64,000 bases of DNA from Dichetophora obliterata (GCA_963920525.1 OY986437.1:61355330-61419329); one strand, 5' to 3'. Shown: positions 1-11,947, counted from the first letter of the stretch. Numbers and translations are program-made. Notes: generated from the letters alone by a model not told the origin.

Positions 1-2853
1 GTAAGATGAAGTAAAAGTGAAAGTAAATCAATTACTTACATATATGTTATTTTCGCAAATGTATTTCATTCTGGAAATAAAATGTTCAGTCAATTTGTTG
101 GACTTAATTACAAAGTTGTTAGCATAACAGCGTTTTATTTTTAGTGCACTCTCTGTTTTTCTGCTTTCATTTTCTGCAGGCATCAACTAGCTAATGTGGA
201 GGTGTATTTAAAATTAAAGACATTTTATAAAATTGCCGATATGCGGACATTTACAATATACAGGACATATCGCTCATTTGCTCGAATAACGACATATCTC
301 AAAAAAAGTCATTTTGCATAAAACGCCGTTAAAGTATTCAATTGACTCACACCTTGTATGAAGAGATAGAGGCATTTTCTCTTCTCACGCGGAGAACATT
401 CAAAATAATAACATGAAATTTTTGCACAATATGAAGCATGATATTAGGAACAATTCGGCATCATTAGCCCAAAAATCTAGTTTTTTGAGTTATGACTATA
501 TTCGAGCAAAAAAATCGTTAAGAAGTTTTTAATCTAAGTTATGAATTTTGAGAAAAAGTATAGAAAGTATTGATTATAATGATGAATATAGATTAAACTT
601 AAATTATTTACATTTTATGATTCCATATGTTTGTTTTTGGCTCAACTGGGTGATAATGAGTAAATTAATATTTGGGTCAGGGCGTTTAAAATTACTCGCA
701 AGCAAAACGTGTGTAGGTACATTCTTTAAAAAAATATCAATTCAAAATGTAGGAAACGAATTTAAGCAAACACCCACAAAACCTAACAACAGCCGACACT
801 TTATTGAACATCGATCAAAATGAGAATTGCTTAGATGCCAAGTGTTGGCTTTTACTCAATGTTGGCTCACAAGAAACTACAAACTTAGCATGAAACGACA
901 AAAAAAGAGTGTGAAAATGCAACAGGAGATGGCAAAAAAAAACCATCTTACCAGGTGATTTTCACAAATTGCCACATTTTCCGGGGCGCCTACACACGTT
1001 TGCGGTGCAGTCCAAACGTCAAAAACCAAATGCAACAACAATCTAAAACAGCTTCAAATGTAACGGATTAGATAAAAGCAACAGTCTGGTAATCTTTACA
1101 TTTTCTACGATACACAAATAAGCCATTTTATTATTTGATTTAGGCTTGTTAATAAGCCGTCAGTTTGACGCCGACTTTCAGCTAGCACATAATTTCAATG
1201 ATGTTGTTGTTGTTGTTTTTTTGTGTCCACTTCGAAAACGTTGCCACTAACGATTGCTCATGATCACTTTTGGGCGCTTTCATTCAATTTGCATTCATCT
1301 CAACCTGGCAAGCATTGAATAATCATGAGAAAATAAGTTTAAATTGGCAACACTTTTCCAGCTGCCCCAAAACACAGTGTTGTTAACAACTCCAACAACA
1401 ATAACATTAACAGTTGCTCCCTTGCATGTGGGTCGCCTGGCAAATTTCAGCACTTCAAAGGCTTAAAGCTACGTCTGACTTCAAGCTCTCTGCACGCAGT
1501 ATTTATTTAAGCAAAACTTCAAGAACTTCATCGTGAAGCTCACTTAAAAGTGCTTTAAGCAAAAAAAAAACATTTTTTCTAAATTTGCACTTTGGCAATA
1601 AACACAAAAAAAAAACATAAAATAATAATATGGGCGATACTGCAGATATAATTTTTTCTATTTCTAGGCTGGTTTTTTTTAGACTGTGTCGCCTCTGTGC
1701 ACAAAAATGCAGCCCACCAAAAAAAATCGATCAGCCGTACGTTGCCACTCAATAGTTGCCGCTCTTACAGTGTTGCCACAAGATGCAAATTAGTTGTCGT
1801 TACAACAAGTGGGCTGCTTGCGCTGCAGTCGCCAAACCATGCCAAACCATGCAATGCTTCGGGAGTATGTAGGACGTACCTGAAAAATATTTTTGTGCCA
1901 AAGTAAAATAATTTAATCACAAACGTCAAAGTTTTGAGGCGCCTAAACAGCCAACGATCAGCAAAGCGATCAGATTGAAACGATCGCACCAACAAGCGTC
2001 AAAACAAGTTCAAGCCATGTACATAGGCACTACGTTAGTGGTCGTCATCTATGCTCACGTTGAGGCTTGATTCCTGTTCTGTTCGTTGTTGTTTCTTGCC
2101 GTTTTTGTGCCTGGCTAACGCAATGTTTGCGCTTGTTGGTGTAGTTAAACCTGGTAGGTTGTTCGCTTGTTGGTGGGCTGTTTGGTGCCTATTCACTTGG
2201 TCCGTTTGCTTAGTTGTCAAATTTATGAATTTCAGCAGGGAATTATTATGGCTTCTCTGCTGCATGCGTCTCTTTCCTCAAGTCTTTTGTGGTGCCTTGT
2301 TGTCGCCTGGACTTTGGCATATCTGCAAGTTGGTTGCCAGAGGTTTTATGACTGGCCAGTGGGCCAGTTCGTGTTGCAGTTATTTTAATTATCGCAGCGT
2401 AATATTTCAGCATCAAACATTGACATGTTATTGCGATGTTTTCAATGGGCGATACAGTCACATATACGTGCCACGTTCATAGCTGTATTAAAACAGCAAG
2501 AGTTTCAAAGGGTTTCTTAAGGGAAAAGTTTGGTGAAAAAAATTAAAACAGTATATATATTTTATGACCTTAGACTAAAAAAAAGCCAGTTTGGAAGGTC
2601 TACAAGGTCAAGAAGAGGCTGAAACGAGATCAAAACGGATGAAGATCAAAAACTGGTTCAAGCGCGTTCGGGAAAAATTTTAATCGAGTTTTTATCGAGG
2701 CAGTATTTTACCCTGTGTTGAAGAGTTTTTAAACACCATTGACGCAATAAGCCAAACGATTTCGAAACGAATTCGAAACAAATCCGCATTCTCGTGCATT
2801 TTAATTGTTAACGATTATAGTTTTCGAATGCGCGAACAGGAGAAAATCACCAT
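1..2853. other. Non-coding stretch, no gene recognised
   Basis: No ORF here resembles a known protein; the longest open frames are short, low-complexity and overlap on both strands. Part of it (about 950-2480) is less AT-rich and contains short GTT runs (for example near 1200-1215) and A-runs, as in fly introns or intergenic DNA. No transposon ends were recognised. It could be an intron of a gene lying outside the window, which cannot be decided from the sequence alone. Confidence 0.5.
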
Positions 2854-2928
2854 TTGTTAACGAGTCCGAGAATGCAATTCGTTAACGAGTCCGAGAATAC
2901 ACTTCGTTAACGAGTCCGAGAATACGAT
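2854..2928. repeat. Short tandem repeat, 25-bp period, 3 copies
   Basis: The core GTTAACGAGTCCGAGAAT starts at 2856, 2881 and 2906, an exact 25-bp period. The copies differ only at a few bases after the core. A degraded further unit (GATTCGAGAACGATTTGTTAA) follows at once. Confidence 0.85.
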
Positions 2929-3120
2929 TCGAGAACGATTTGTTAATTAAAAATATCGAATCCTTCTGGAACTGCCTAAAACATAAGATATTTGCTAACA
3001 ACTTTTTTGCAAAAAAAAATACAATTTTTAAGATTCAGCATCTTGTATGAATTATGATTTTATACTGGCGAAAAACTGCAAACGCTATTATTATTAACAT
3101 TAAATTAAATTGAAAAATTA

Positions 3121-3185
3121 CCACCATCTGGAGATTTGAACCTCGGCCGCGTGATAAAGGGTTAAGCATTTTTATATAAATTGGA
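3121..3185 (-). repeat. tRNA-like SINE fragment
   Basis: On the minus strand the stretch contains a pol III B-box-like GGTTCAAATCTCC (3130-3142 on the plus strand, reversed), preceded by a tRNA-like anticodon-arm region. No acceptor stem pairs, so this is a decayed tRNA-derived head or 3' half rather than a tRNA gene. A related tRNA-like head is at 59128-59206 on the plus strand. Confidence 0.4.
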
Positions 3186-3706
3186 GCAAATCGTCTCTTT
3201 AAAATCATTTTTTATGTATTTTACAGAGTACCAAAATTAAGAATTGGATAAATTTTTTAGTTCTTTTAAATCGTTTGCTTACTTCGAAATTCTGAGTTTG
3301 TTACAGAGTGAAATAAAATGTACCGAAATTGCTTTGGTAGTAGAAAAGTAGGAAATATATAAAGTTGTACCAAATAAGTACAATTGTACCGAAAATATCA
3401 ACCCTGGTTCAGATGCTTTCGTTATTCCGCCAGCCACGAAACAAAAATGCAACAAATACGCACAATAGATTTTCGTCAGTGTTTTCTTTCTACTTTGAGA
3501 GTTGCAGTTAACATTTATTCCTTGGTGCGAATGAACATTCATTTTCCTTGCTTTTGGCGAATGTTACTTATGCCTGACTTCGTTGGGCATTCTTTTCTCG
3601 CAGACGTTCGTAATCGCAAGCACTCTGACTCTATTGCATTCATATCCACAGCAATTGGAACATGCATTCAATGCAATTGGAACATGCATTAATTTTAATG
3701 CAGAAG

Positions 3707-3739
3707 ATGCATTCGTCACTCGTTTAGTGACGAATGCAT
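3707..3739. repeat. Perfect 14-bp hairpin
   Basis: ATGCATTCGTCACT (3707-3720) and its exact inverse (3726-3739) flank the 5-base loop CGTTT. It lies in a region where ATGCATT and GGAACATGCATT are repeated several times (3625-3695). Function unknown; it may be a remnant of a foldback element. Confidence 0.8.
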
Positions 3740-4198
3740 TCAAGTTATTCTGTGATGGTTATACTAACGATCATCTAATCTATTTATCTCTGTTGAGCTG
3801 TTTTGATACTATAATCTCCAAGTACTTGTAGGTTATTGTGTGTAAGACGATTTAAATGACACTTCATAGCTGTTCAGTGCGGTTGAGGATAATCAGTAGG
3901 ATTTTTGTTTTTGTAAATAACAGTCCCTCTAAATTGCTGGAAAATGCATACTTATGACGTATTCTTTTCTCGCGATTATGTTGCATTTATTCTGCCATGC
4001 GCCGGAGCAGTCACATTTTCGTGTTCTTTTCTCAGCATATTTATAGGGTTGCGTCTTCTTTTCTCAAAATGTTGCACTCTGATCCGTCAAAAGTGCGACA
4101 TTTTCTACCCTTGTGAAATCGTAAGGGCGGAATGCAACATTATCTCAAGAAAAGAAAACTCTTTAACAGTGAACTTTACCTAGCGAATTTTTATGTAT

Positions 4199-4262
4199 CG
4201 TTTGTAATTTATAAATAAAGATTTTGTAATCGTTTGTAATTTATAAATAAAGATTTTGTAAT
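4199..4262. repeat. 32-bp tandem duplication
   Basis: A 32-bp unit beginning CGTTTGTAATTTATAAATAA occurs twice back to back with no difference seen. It is part of a 3.5-4.5 kb stretch rich in TTCTTTTCTC words in both orientations. Confidence 0.8.
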
Positions 4263-4515
4263 AATGGATGTAAATTGCATAATTTTATTATTATTTAGCT
4301 GATTTGTGACAGGGTTGCATTTTTCTTGTTCTGCACTCATGTGAAAAATGGTTGCATTTTTCTTTTTCTGTTCTCATATGAAAAATGCAACATTTTCGCA
4401 GGAAGTATGGCATTATTTTCGTAATTTTGCCATATAATGAGGTGACATTTTGATCGAGAAAAGAAAAAGCCGTTAGTGTACTCAATCAACACCTGGCTAG
4501 GGCAAGGAGACTATT

Positions 4516-5884
4516 TAAATTGACTCTGGTTTTCGCAATAAACCACTATTTCAAAAATTAAGGAGGTTTCATCACAGATCTTAACATAACTCCAGAACAG
4601 TTAGTCTGATTTGGTAAAATAAAAAATCCAAAAATCCGCAGCTAAATTACCTCCAAGTTACATGTACATTATTTTTTGATTAGCTGAATAGTTTCGGAAA
4701 TATTCAGAAAGTTCTTCTGAAAAAACTTTTTTATGCAAAATTTAAACTTTTCTGTTATTTTATAATTCGTAAAAAATGAAAAACATTAAAATAGCTCTTT
4801 TTTTAATATTAAGTTATAAACGCACATATGTTACAAAGAAAATAAGTCATATTTTATTAAAATCAATTGGCATGTTTTGGTTTAATTCACATTTAATGAT
4901 GTGAATTGTCTCATTTTGATAAAAAAAACTAATAAATAAATACACAGTGGAACAACAAGAATTTTTTTCTGTGGCATACATTTTTGCACAAAATTTAGAT
5001 TCACTTACTATTAGGTCACCAGGGCATTAATGGTAACGAGAGGTCTGACAGACTAGCAAAGAAGGGCGTCGGGCTTGGATTTGAGTTCATAGAACATAGA
5101 ATAAAGAGATCGTTTTCATCAGAATATCAAGACAATGGAGAATAGATATCAAGGCCGATGGGATTGCCATATGATGGCAGACTACTGCTGGACCTTACAA
5201 AGGGACTATCGTGAACAAAAATACAACAGACAATCACTTACAAAAGTGTTTCCTAACTAATTTTGAAATATTTTTGCTAATTCTGATTGATGTTGTTATT
5301 ACTTATTAATTAAATATTTCGCTTATAACATAAAATTTTCTCAATATATTAAACATTTAACAGTTATTTCGTCTTGATTTTTTTTATTAGAGATGTAAGC
5401 ACTTGAAGCTCAATAACTTGACGAATTTACTTCTTATCCATATAATTTGTACGTCGATGATTTGAAATTAATAGGCATAAAAAACCAAAGAAAATCCCAT
5501 AGGAAACGATGGATTTTTATGAAATATGGCTTATTTGCTTTGTAACATATGTGTGTTTATAACTAAATATCAAAAAAGAGCTATTTTGACGTTTTTGATT
5601 TTTTATGAATTACGAAATAACAAAAAAGTATAACAAAGTAACAAAATAACAAAGAAATTTTGCATAAAAAAATTTTTTTTTCAGAAGAACTTTCTGAATA
5701 TTTCCGAAACTATTCAGGTAATTAAAAAATAATGTGCACGTAACTTGGAGGTAATTTAGCTGTGGATTTTTGGATTTTTTATTTTACCAAATCAGACTAA
5801 CTGTTCTGGAGTTATGTTAAGATCTGTTATGAAACAACCTTAATTTTTAAAATAGTGGTTTTTCGCGGGAGCCAGAGTCAATTA
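4516..5884. repeat. Large inverted repeat (foldback-like), arms about 340-360 bp
   Basis: The left arm (about 4516-4857) and right arm (about 5522-5884) are imperfect inverse copies. Both outer ends carry AATTGACTCTGG followed by a CGC-AA-CCACTATT block, and the inner ends share GTAACATATG-type sequence. The loop is about 660 bp. The right arm lies inside the TIR-bounded unit at 4943-5986 while the left arm lies outside it, so the two structures interleave. Confidence 0.75.
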
Positions 5885-5986
5885 AAACAATGTGAATTAT
5901 AGGATTAAAACTTCTTTATCCCATGTTTCTTAATTGACTCCAAAAACTTATGCCGCAGAAAAAAATGTCATTTTTGTTCCTCTGTG
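4943..5986. mobile_element. TIR-bounded DNA element with TA duplication, Tc1/mariner-like, non-autonomous
   Basis: The left end CACAGTGGAACAACAAGA (4943 on) matches the inverse of the right end (CACAGAGGAACAAAAATG read from 5986 inward). Both are followed by a conserved TTTTTTTCTG-GGCAT block, giving TIRs of about 35 bp. A TA dinucleotide flanks each end (4941-4942, 5987-5988). There is no transposase ORF; inside lie an RNase H fragment and one arm of the 4516-5884 inverted repeat. The superfamily call rests only on the TIR and TA site. Confidence 0.6.
5008..5144 (+). pseudogene. RNase H fragment of a non-LTR retrotransposon
   Basis: Conceptual translation reads LLGHQGINGNERSDRLAKKG and continues about 25 more residues to a TAG at 5142-5144. 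The pattern GH-GI-GNE--D-LAK-G is typical of the C-terminal part of RNase H domains in I/R1/jockey-type LINE ORF2 proteins. Neither the rest of the RNase H nor any reverse transcriptase is nearby. It lies within the TIR pair at 4943/5986, so it was probably captured or inserted there. Confidence 0.55.
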
Positions 5987-7272
5987 TAATTATTGTAACT
6001 AAAATATAATGTAATTCAACAGCAGTACGTATCTCTAAAATTAATTAAAAATAAATAAAAAACCATTTGAAGGTCATAGAAAAAAATTCAGATTTGAAGG
6101 CCGTGTTGCTGCAGCTTCGAATAAGTTGAAAGCAGGAAACGGAAAAGATCGCTCGTAGCTCTCTCTCGCACGATAGAGCAGATTTTTCTTATATTCTGCA
6201 GGTTGTGTTCGCGTGCTAAAGCTACTTGCTGCTCACGCACCGGAGGGAAACCATTTTTTTTTAAATGAAAGGTTCCACAGATGGCCACAGTATGTACCTT
6301 ATATAAAAACTCTACTTGAAAATAGACTATTCTTTGGTTACTCTTGACATCTTAAAAACAGTGCTCATGACTTTACAGCGAGAGTTGCAAGGACCCTTCA
6401 AACAGAGTTTTCCCTTCTTGAAGAAGTCTCAGTTTTTGCGCATTTATGCAATGGGACGGGTAAGCATTCAATAATACTATCAGAAGAAAAGAAGCATTCG
6501 CTTCTTTCCCTAGAGTATGCATGTTAAGTTGACGAGGAACTTAAAGTACACTATATTGAGGATGCAATTACTTATTTACACTTGCTTTTTTGTTGTTGCA
6601 TTGGTAGCCTAGGCTACTAGCCCAAAGTCGCATAACTTTTACCATGATAATGCTATGGTATCAAATTGATCGAAGTAATTTCGTTACTGCTGGACTAGGA
6701 TGCAACTTTTGTTTACGAAAGGAAGATTTTATTGAAGCATTTATTTCAAGGATTTAACTTCAAACTTAACCTTTCATTGAAAAAAAGTAGTTCAAATAAA
6801 AATGTTTTCTTAAGAGCTGGATCTAAAAAAAAATTCTCTTTGATTACTTTCCAGTTTTATATAAAAAATATTCTTTACTTTCGAGCTGGAAACAGGCCTT
6901 TTAGAGTTTACTTTTTCGACTATTGTGGATCCTCAATTTTCTCAATAGTTTTCTGAATGCCCCTTCTGCATTTTTGCACTAATCGACACTAGCGATATTT
7001 TGTAAGCTCGTAGATGCCCAGTAGTTCGCGGCATCATTGACGAACTTTTCGTGAAGATTTCTTAAAGGAAGTTTCTGCATGAGCTGCTGGACTTAAAAAA
7101 AATTCATACAAAATATAATGCAAAGTAGCGGTTGTCAGCGCTTAACTTTTTCCACTCTATTACAACAACTTAGAGATATTGATGATTGTTGTAATTCGCC
7201 GAATCGTTCAGAGGCTAAGCTGTAGCGTTCGCAAACTATCGATGACGCCATCGATACTCTCAAGGAAAAATC
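5987..7272. other. Non-coding stretch, nothing recognised
   Basis: AT-rich DNA with poly-A/T runs and no protein-like ORF. Near its right end are two ATCGAT words (around 7228 and 7241) that are matched by more on the far side of the next repeat (8340-8380). Confidence 0.4.
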
Positions 7273-8320
7273 GCAACGTAAAAATTAAATAATATCATGT
7301 TAATTTTACGTTGCTCCATTTTTTAGAAATCATCTTTAAATTCACATTGAAATCCTTTAAATCAAATACGAAAACATTTGATCTCCAATAAGAAGTGGAA
7401 AAACTTTAAAATAATGGTGATCCACTATAGTTATTATATTCTATAAAGTGCATCCACTTCGAAATTAAGTTGAAAAATAACATGGTTTATATTAAAGTTG
7501 TCAGTAGTGAAAACGAAGTAGAAAATATATATATTAAAGTGAAAGACACTTCAATTTGAAGTTGAATGCATATTTTTGTGTGTGCCATTAGTAATAGTAA
7601 GTGAAAATAAGTAAAGATAAATAAAAATGGTAAATATTCAATATATTAATGAATTTGGCCAAGTTCTTAACTTGGACACAATACTTGTCAGCAGTGTGGA
7701 TGTAGTTACAAATTTGGAAGAAGACGGTGTTAAATTCGCTAGTCTTTTTAAAGTTTTTGAGTTGGAAAGGTAAAAACTAAATGAATAATGGAAAGCCGTA
7801 TGTGAGAAATAAATTTTTATAACTACATTTTTAAAATTTTAATTCTCTTATATAAATGTAATATATTGAATTATCATATAAGTTTTAAAAAATGTTCCAC
7901 ATTTATTATAATATTTTAATAAAAGAACATTTCTATAAAAACTAATTTTGTTTCACGGACCCTGTAGCCATTCAATATAAAAATGTTAAGTATTTAATTT
8001 AAAGTGAAAATCACTTTGATTCATTAATGCAAGGACGTGCAATCAAAATAGAAAATACCTTACTTTAAAGTTATAGCTCATTTAAAATAAATACGTTAGT
8101 ATTCCAATTGAATATGCTTCCTCTTTGAATTCAATCTGAATCTTCGTTAAGTTAAAGTCGAATACTTATCATTTTAAGGTGTATAACAATTTAGTTTAAC
8201 GTGGAAACAACATAAAACTGAATATATGTGTTTCCACTTTGAATTGAATATTTTCGTTTTTGGTGCCAAATGATTCCGAAAAATATTTGAATTGAAGTGG
8301 TTACCTTTAATTTTACGTTG
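7273..8320. repeat. AT-rich repeat bounded by CAACGTAAAATTAA-type ends
   Basis: The left end has a hairpin, GCAACGTAAAAATTAA (from 7273), with its inverse TTAATTTTACGTTGC at 7300-7314. The same inverse word (TTTAATTTTACGTTG) closes the right end at about 8306-8320. The interior is very AT-rich with many AAGTGGAAA / TTCAATTTGAAGT-like words and one 48-codon ORF (7627-7773). ATCGAT words flank both sides. It looks like a non-autonomous TIR or foldback element; no target duplication was resolved. Confidence 0.45.
7627..7773 (+). CDS. Short unrecognised ORF (48 aa) ending at a splice-donor-like site
   Basis: An ATG in good context (AAAAATGG) opens a 48-residue frame beginning MVNIQYINEFGQVLNLDTIL and ending FKVFELER before TAA. 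The last codons read GGAAAGGTAAAAAC, so the stop overlaps a plausible 5' splice site (GT at 7770). The composition looks protein-like rather than low-complexity, although its surroundings are AT-rich repeat. It could be a first coding exon captured by the element, a transposon accessory exon, or chance. No family recognised. Confidence 0.3.
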   Translation: MVNIQYINEFGQVLNLDTILVSSVDVVTNLEEDGVKFASLFKVFELER

Positions 8321-8624
8321 TTTTTTAGCTCAGTGTACTATCGATAATTTCACACTATCGTGACTATCGATTGTTTTGGAATTACTATCAATGATTTTCG
8401 AAAGTATTTAAATATTCATTGACACCACTGTTTAGGTGTCATTGCCATTGCTGTCGAATTCGTTTGGTTTTGACAATTTGGTATAATTTTTTTCTGTTTT
8501 GTAGAGTGAAAGCTCAGGTAATGTTTCTGATAAATGTATGAGCATTGTGTTGATTTGGAAGATGTGTGATAGTTAGTTAGAGGTTGAAAAGATGGAGTAG
8601 TTTCGGTGAAGATTTGTTTTAAAT

Positions 8625-8903
8625 TTGTACAGCTCAAAACTGACGGGAAACACGCTCGCAGGGAGACTATTCCACAACTTTACCGTACGACTAAAAAACG
8701 AATTATCACTACAACGTAAGGTTCTATGTGGCATCAAAGCAATGGTAAAGGAATGGGCTTGGACAGCTGCCCGAGTGGACCTGGAAAACCGGTGGACCTG
8801 GTGGCGTCAGGCCATTACGAAACCAACATTACGTCGATTTACAATAGAGCTGAGAGAGGATGAAATATTTTTATCCAGTATCAAATATATCGCACGACGA
8901 TAA
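8625..8903 (+). CDS. Unrecognised protein-like ORF fragment
   Basis: A 92-codon open frame; the part from about 8700 to 8900 has near-balanced base use unlike its AT-rich surroundings. It encodes a charged, tryptophan-rich stretch (VDLENRWTWWRQAITKPTLR, then a segment ending SSIKYIARR). I do not recognise the family. It may be an exon, a piece of a mobile-element ORF, or a processed fragment. There is no clear start: the only ATG lies in sequence that does not look coding. Confidence 0.3.
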   Translation: MYSSKLTGNTLAGRLFHNFTVRLKNELSLQRKVLCGIKAMVKEWAWTAARVDLENRWTWWRQAITKPTLRRFTIELREDEIFLSSIKYIARR

Positions 8904-10660
8904 ATTCGCTCCAGAAGCACGTTTCGATTTTAATTCCTTTACAAATTTTCTTTATATTTCTGTGTACTTTTCGTTAACGAAACTTCCTCAATATTTCAAT
9001 ATTGGGTTCGTGCATGATAAGTCCCGACGTTTCTGCAATGCGTCTTGCACGAATTTGGAACATTGATATGAAATTTTCGTCAATGAAATGTATGGCCAAA
9101 TCAGCATGTTTCGTCAAGGATCAAGAAAAAGCGTACATGATTCATTTGAGATTTCTTCAAGACTGGAACTACTGGGTGGTAGCCGATCGTACATGGCTTC
9201 TTGTTTGATGCTTTATTTTTACCCTTGCGTCCTTCGCTATATATTTTAGGCATCAATCTATTTTTAAGTGTGTAAAAGTTGTATGTAAAAAAACACATAA
9301 TAAAAATTACCCCTAATTTGTCAACACAATTTTAAATTTTTTGCTTTCCAATGGATACTCTCAACACCTTGCTTCCCTGCTTTCCTTTATTCCTCACATA
9401 CGAAATGATTTAGTTCAACAGATTCTGTGGACAAAACATTTAAAGGCTTAATCGGAAACGCTTAACAGCTAAAACCGCACTCTAGCAATGACGGAAATTG
9501 AAGCACGTCGAATGAATTGAATTTACGTACAAAATTGAACAAATAAATCCCGACTATTCCCAACAAATGCTAAACCAGCCAATATTAATGAATCGAAGGT
9601 GTTTGCAGTGCGTTTAATGCACTGTATGGAAGCCTCTAGCTTCCAACACATCCACAATTGTGTTCATACCGAACGAACGGATTCTGGTATTGTCTAAATG
9701 CCATAGACTGAAACAAAAACATTCCATGGAACTCATTGAGGGTCAACATAGCAAATTATGAACACTGCTGTTAGTGCCAACCGCGCCATTCCACAGCTCC
9801 CATTCAATCATTTCAACAGCACGAAATAAAGCCGCGCTAATATACAGGGGGAAAAAATACTACCACTGGCAATACTACAACAAAAACTTATTGAACAACA
9901 CAACAAATACACCAAAGTGAAAATCAATAATTGCGATAAAAGTTAATTATCGAACAATCAAATTTGTTTTTGTGGTGTAATTATTTCGCGAGCCAACATT
10001 TTGTGGCATTAACTGCCGCCGGCAACAAAAACTTTTCATCATTCGGAGAAGCAGAAGCAGTGGCAGCAGGTGCAATTGACATCATCGACTGATCGACAAT
10101 GAACACCTGACGCAAATTTAATAATCTCCCACAACCACCCACAACCACTTCAAACAGTCGAGTTACGAATTTCACTCATTTTGTTGGGTTTTAAGTTGAG
10201 GCTTCAACCGTCACGGAGCTGCAGGCTAATTTCTTGTTAATTTGTGACCAGTTTCTAGAACAGAATATTGAGGGAATAATAGCAAGCTGCAAGCTGGGTA
10301 TTTGGTGGTCTTGGTCCAAACTCAATTTGGCTGAAAAAAATTAAATTTATTAAATTTCAATAGAATTCCGTAAACTTTCTCAAATATCCTTCACAGAGTC
10401 AAAGTTCAGCAACTGTTGCAAGTTGGGAAATTATTGCTGTTACTGCAAACATTTAGCTTGTTGTTAGCGCTAAGAAAAACGGGAAAGCATACAATACCAA
10501 AATAATTCGCTGTATCCTGAGCTGACTTCCGTTGAGCTTCTGCTACATCTGTTTCGCAGGATAAAAACTGACTGACTTGTCATCGTCGCTGCTTAAAGTA
10601 TCACATATATGAGCATGTGTTGAAATTGTTATTAAGTGCGTTTGTATGAATGCGTGGTTG
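8904..10660. other. Non-coding stretch, no gene recognised
   Basis: Moderately AT-rich, apparently unique DNA without a protein-like ORF or transposon ends. It resembles the host-like segments at 950-2480, 33.7-34.6 kb and 42.7-43.6 kb, all with short CAACAA/TTGTTG runs. It may be intronic or intergenic. Confidence 0.4.
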
Positions 10661-10671
10661 TGTGGGTGTGT

Positions 10672-10694
10672 GGGTATGTGTGTGTGTGTGTGTT
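10672..10694. repeat. (TG)n microsatellite
   Basis: Interrupted GTGTG run followed by a clean TG tract. A matching (CA)n tract lies about 320 bp downstream at 11009-11029. Confidence 0.9.
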
Positions 10695-11008
10695 TGTTTT
10701 CTCACATTAGCACATTCCATTCTACGAGTTCTTGTATAAGTATTTTTAATTTCAACTCTTTTTATGTATTTTTCATTACTTTTTGCTGTTTTTACTATTG
10801 CTCCTTTTTCTTTAACTTCCTCAACTTGTGCTATTATTATTTATCTTTGCACTCGTTTGCTGTTTTAATAATAATCCTTGCGAGCATGAAGGAAGCAGAC
10901 GAGTTCTAGTAAATATGTGTGTCTGTTTTTATGTATGTTTGCTGTAAGTCGGAAGCATCTTATTCTACAAAGCTATAAATCTTTTAATACTCCTGCTCAT
11001 GTGCAATG

Positions 11009-11029
11009 CACACACACACACACACACAC
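11009..11029. repeat. (CA)n microsatellite
   Basis: About ten uninterrupted CA units. The 80-codon open frame that runs through it begins in the repeat and has no other protein-like feature, so it is not called as a gene. Confidence 0.95.
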
Positions 11030-11947
11030 TGTGAAACTAATCAACCGACTAGTATGTGTAGTTTATTGTGCCGGAAGTTAGAGTTTCTGCAGTTGTTGGA
11101 TATGTTAAAACGCATTTATTCATGTAAGAAAAAACTTAATCCAAAGTTTTTAAATTTATGCGGAGCAACTACAATTTCTGTAACAATTTATTATTTATTA
11201 ATAAATGACATTTGTATTTGTTTGCTGCATTATGTGTGCGGAATTTGAGTTTTCTGTAAAACTATACTTTATCTGAGAATCAATCCTTAATATGTCAATG
11301 AATCAATTGCTTCATTGCTATATTGCAACCGTATTTTTACTTTAAAAAAATGTAAGAGCACTTTATCTATACTTTGTATGACTTTTAAAATTGACAAATG
11401 GCTAAGAAATTCTGGTAGCAACTTCTATCCTCTTCTTAGGAATGCAATTTTGAGTCGTTTTCGAGATCGCAGGATTTCGTCTTTGGAAATTTAAGGGATT
11501 CGTTACGATAATGAAACAGGTACAATGGATTTGCCTACAGTGGTGCCAGTCACTTTTAAACATATTCAAAACATATGCATGGTTATTAGGGTGGTCTTTT
11601 TAAAAATTGAGTTTAATTTTCGCAGCTGAAACTCTTCCTTAGGACCCTAAGACCCAACTTTATAAGGCTTTTTTATTTTAGTTTTTTCATACAATTTGTG
11701 TAGGGAAAAATCCATTTTGAGGGTTCATGGAAAATAAAAACCCTAAGTATAAAAAATTTATTCATAAAAAATACCTACCTACTACTTTCTTCTTTCTTGA
11801 TCATACAAAAAATTTCATAATATTCGGTTATTATTTACTGATCTTAAGCTTACTTCTCAAGGCTGTCTAATTAATTGTACTTGCACAGGTACAGAAAAAC
11901 ACTCATATTTGAAATGCCATAAATCCACTACGAAATAATTTTTATCA

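Noticed and set aside
2051..2482. 143-codon open frame on the plus strand
   Set aside because: Cys/Leu/Phe-rich composition with overlapping open frames on both strands and no motif; consistent with chance in GC-richer non-coding DNA.
10646..10909. 87-codon open frame over the TG microsatellite
   Set aside because: Translation is driven by TG and TTT repeats; no protein-like signal.
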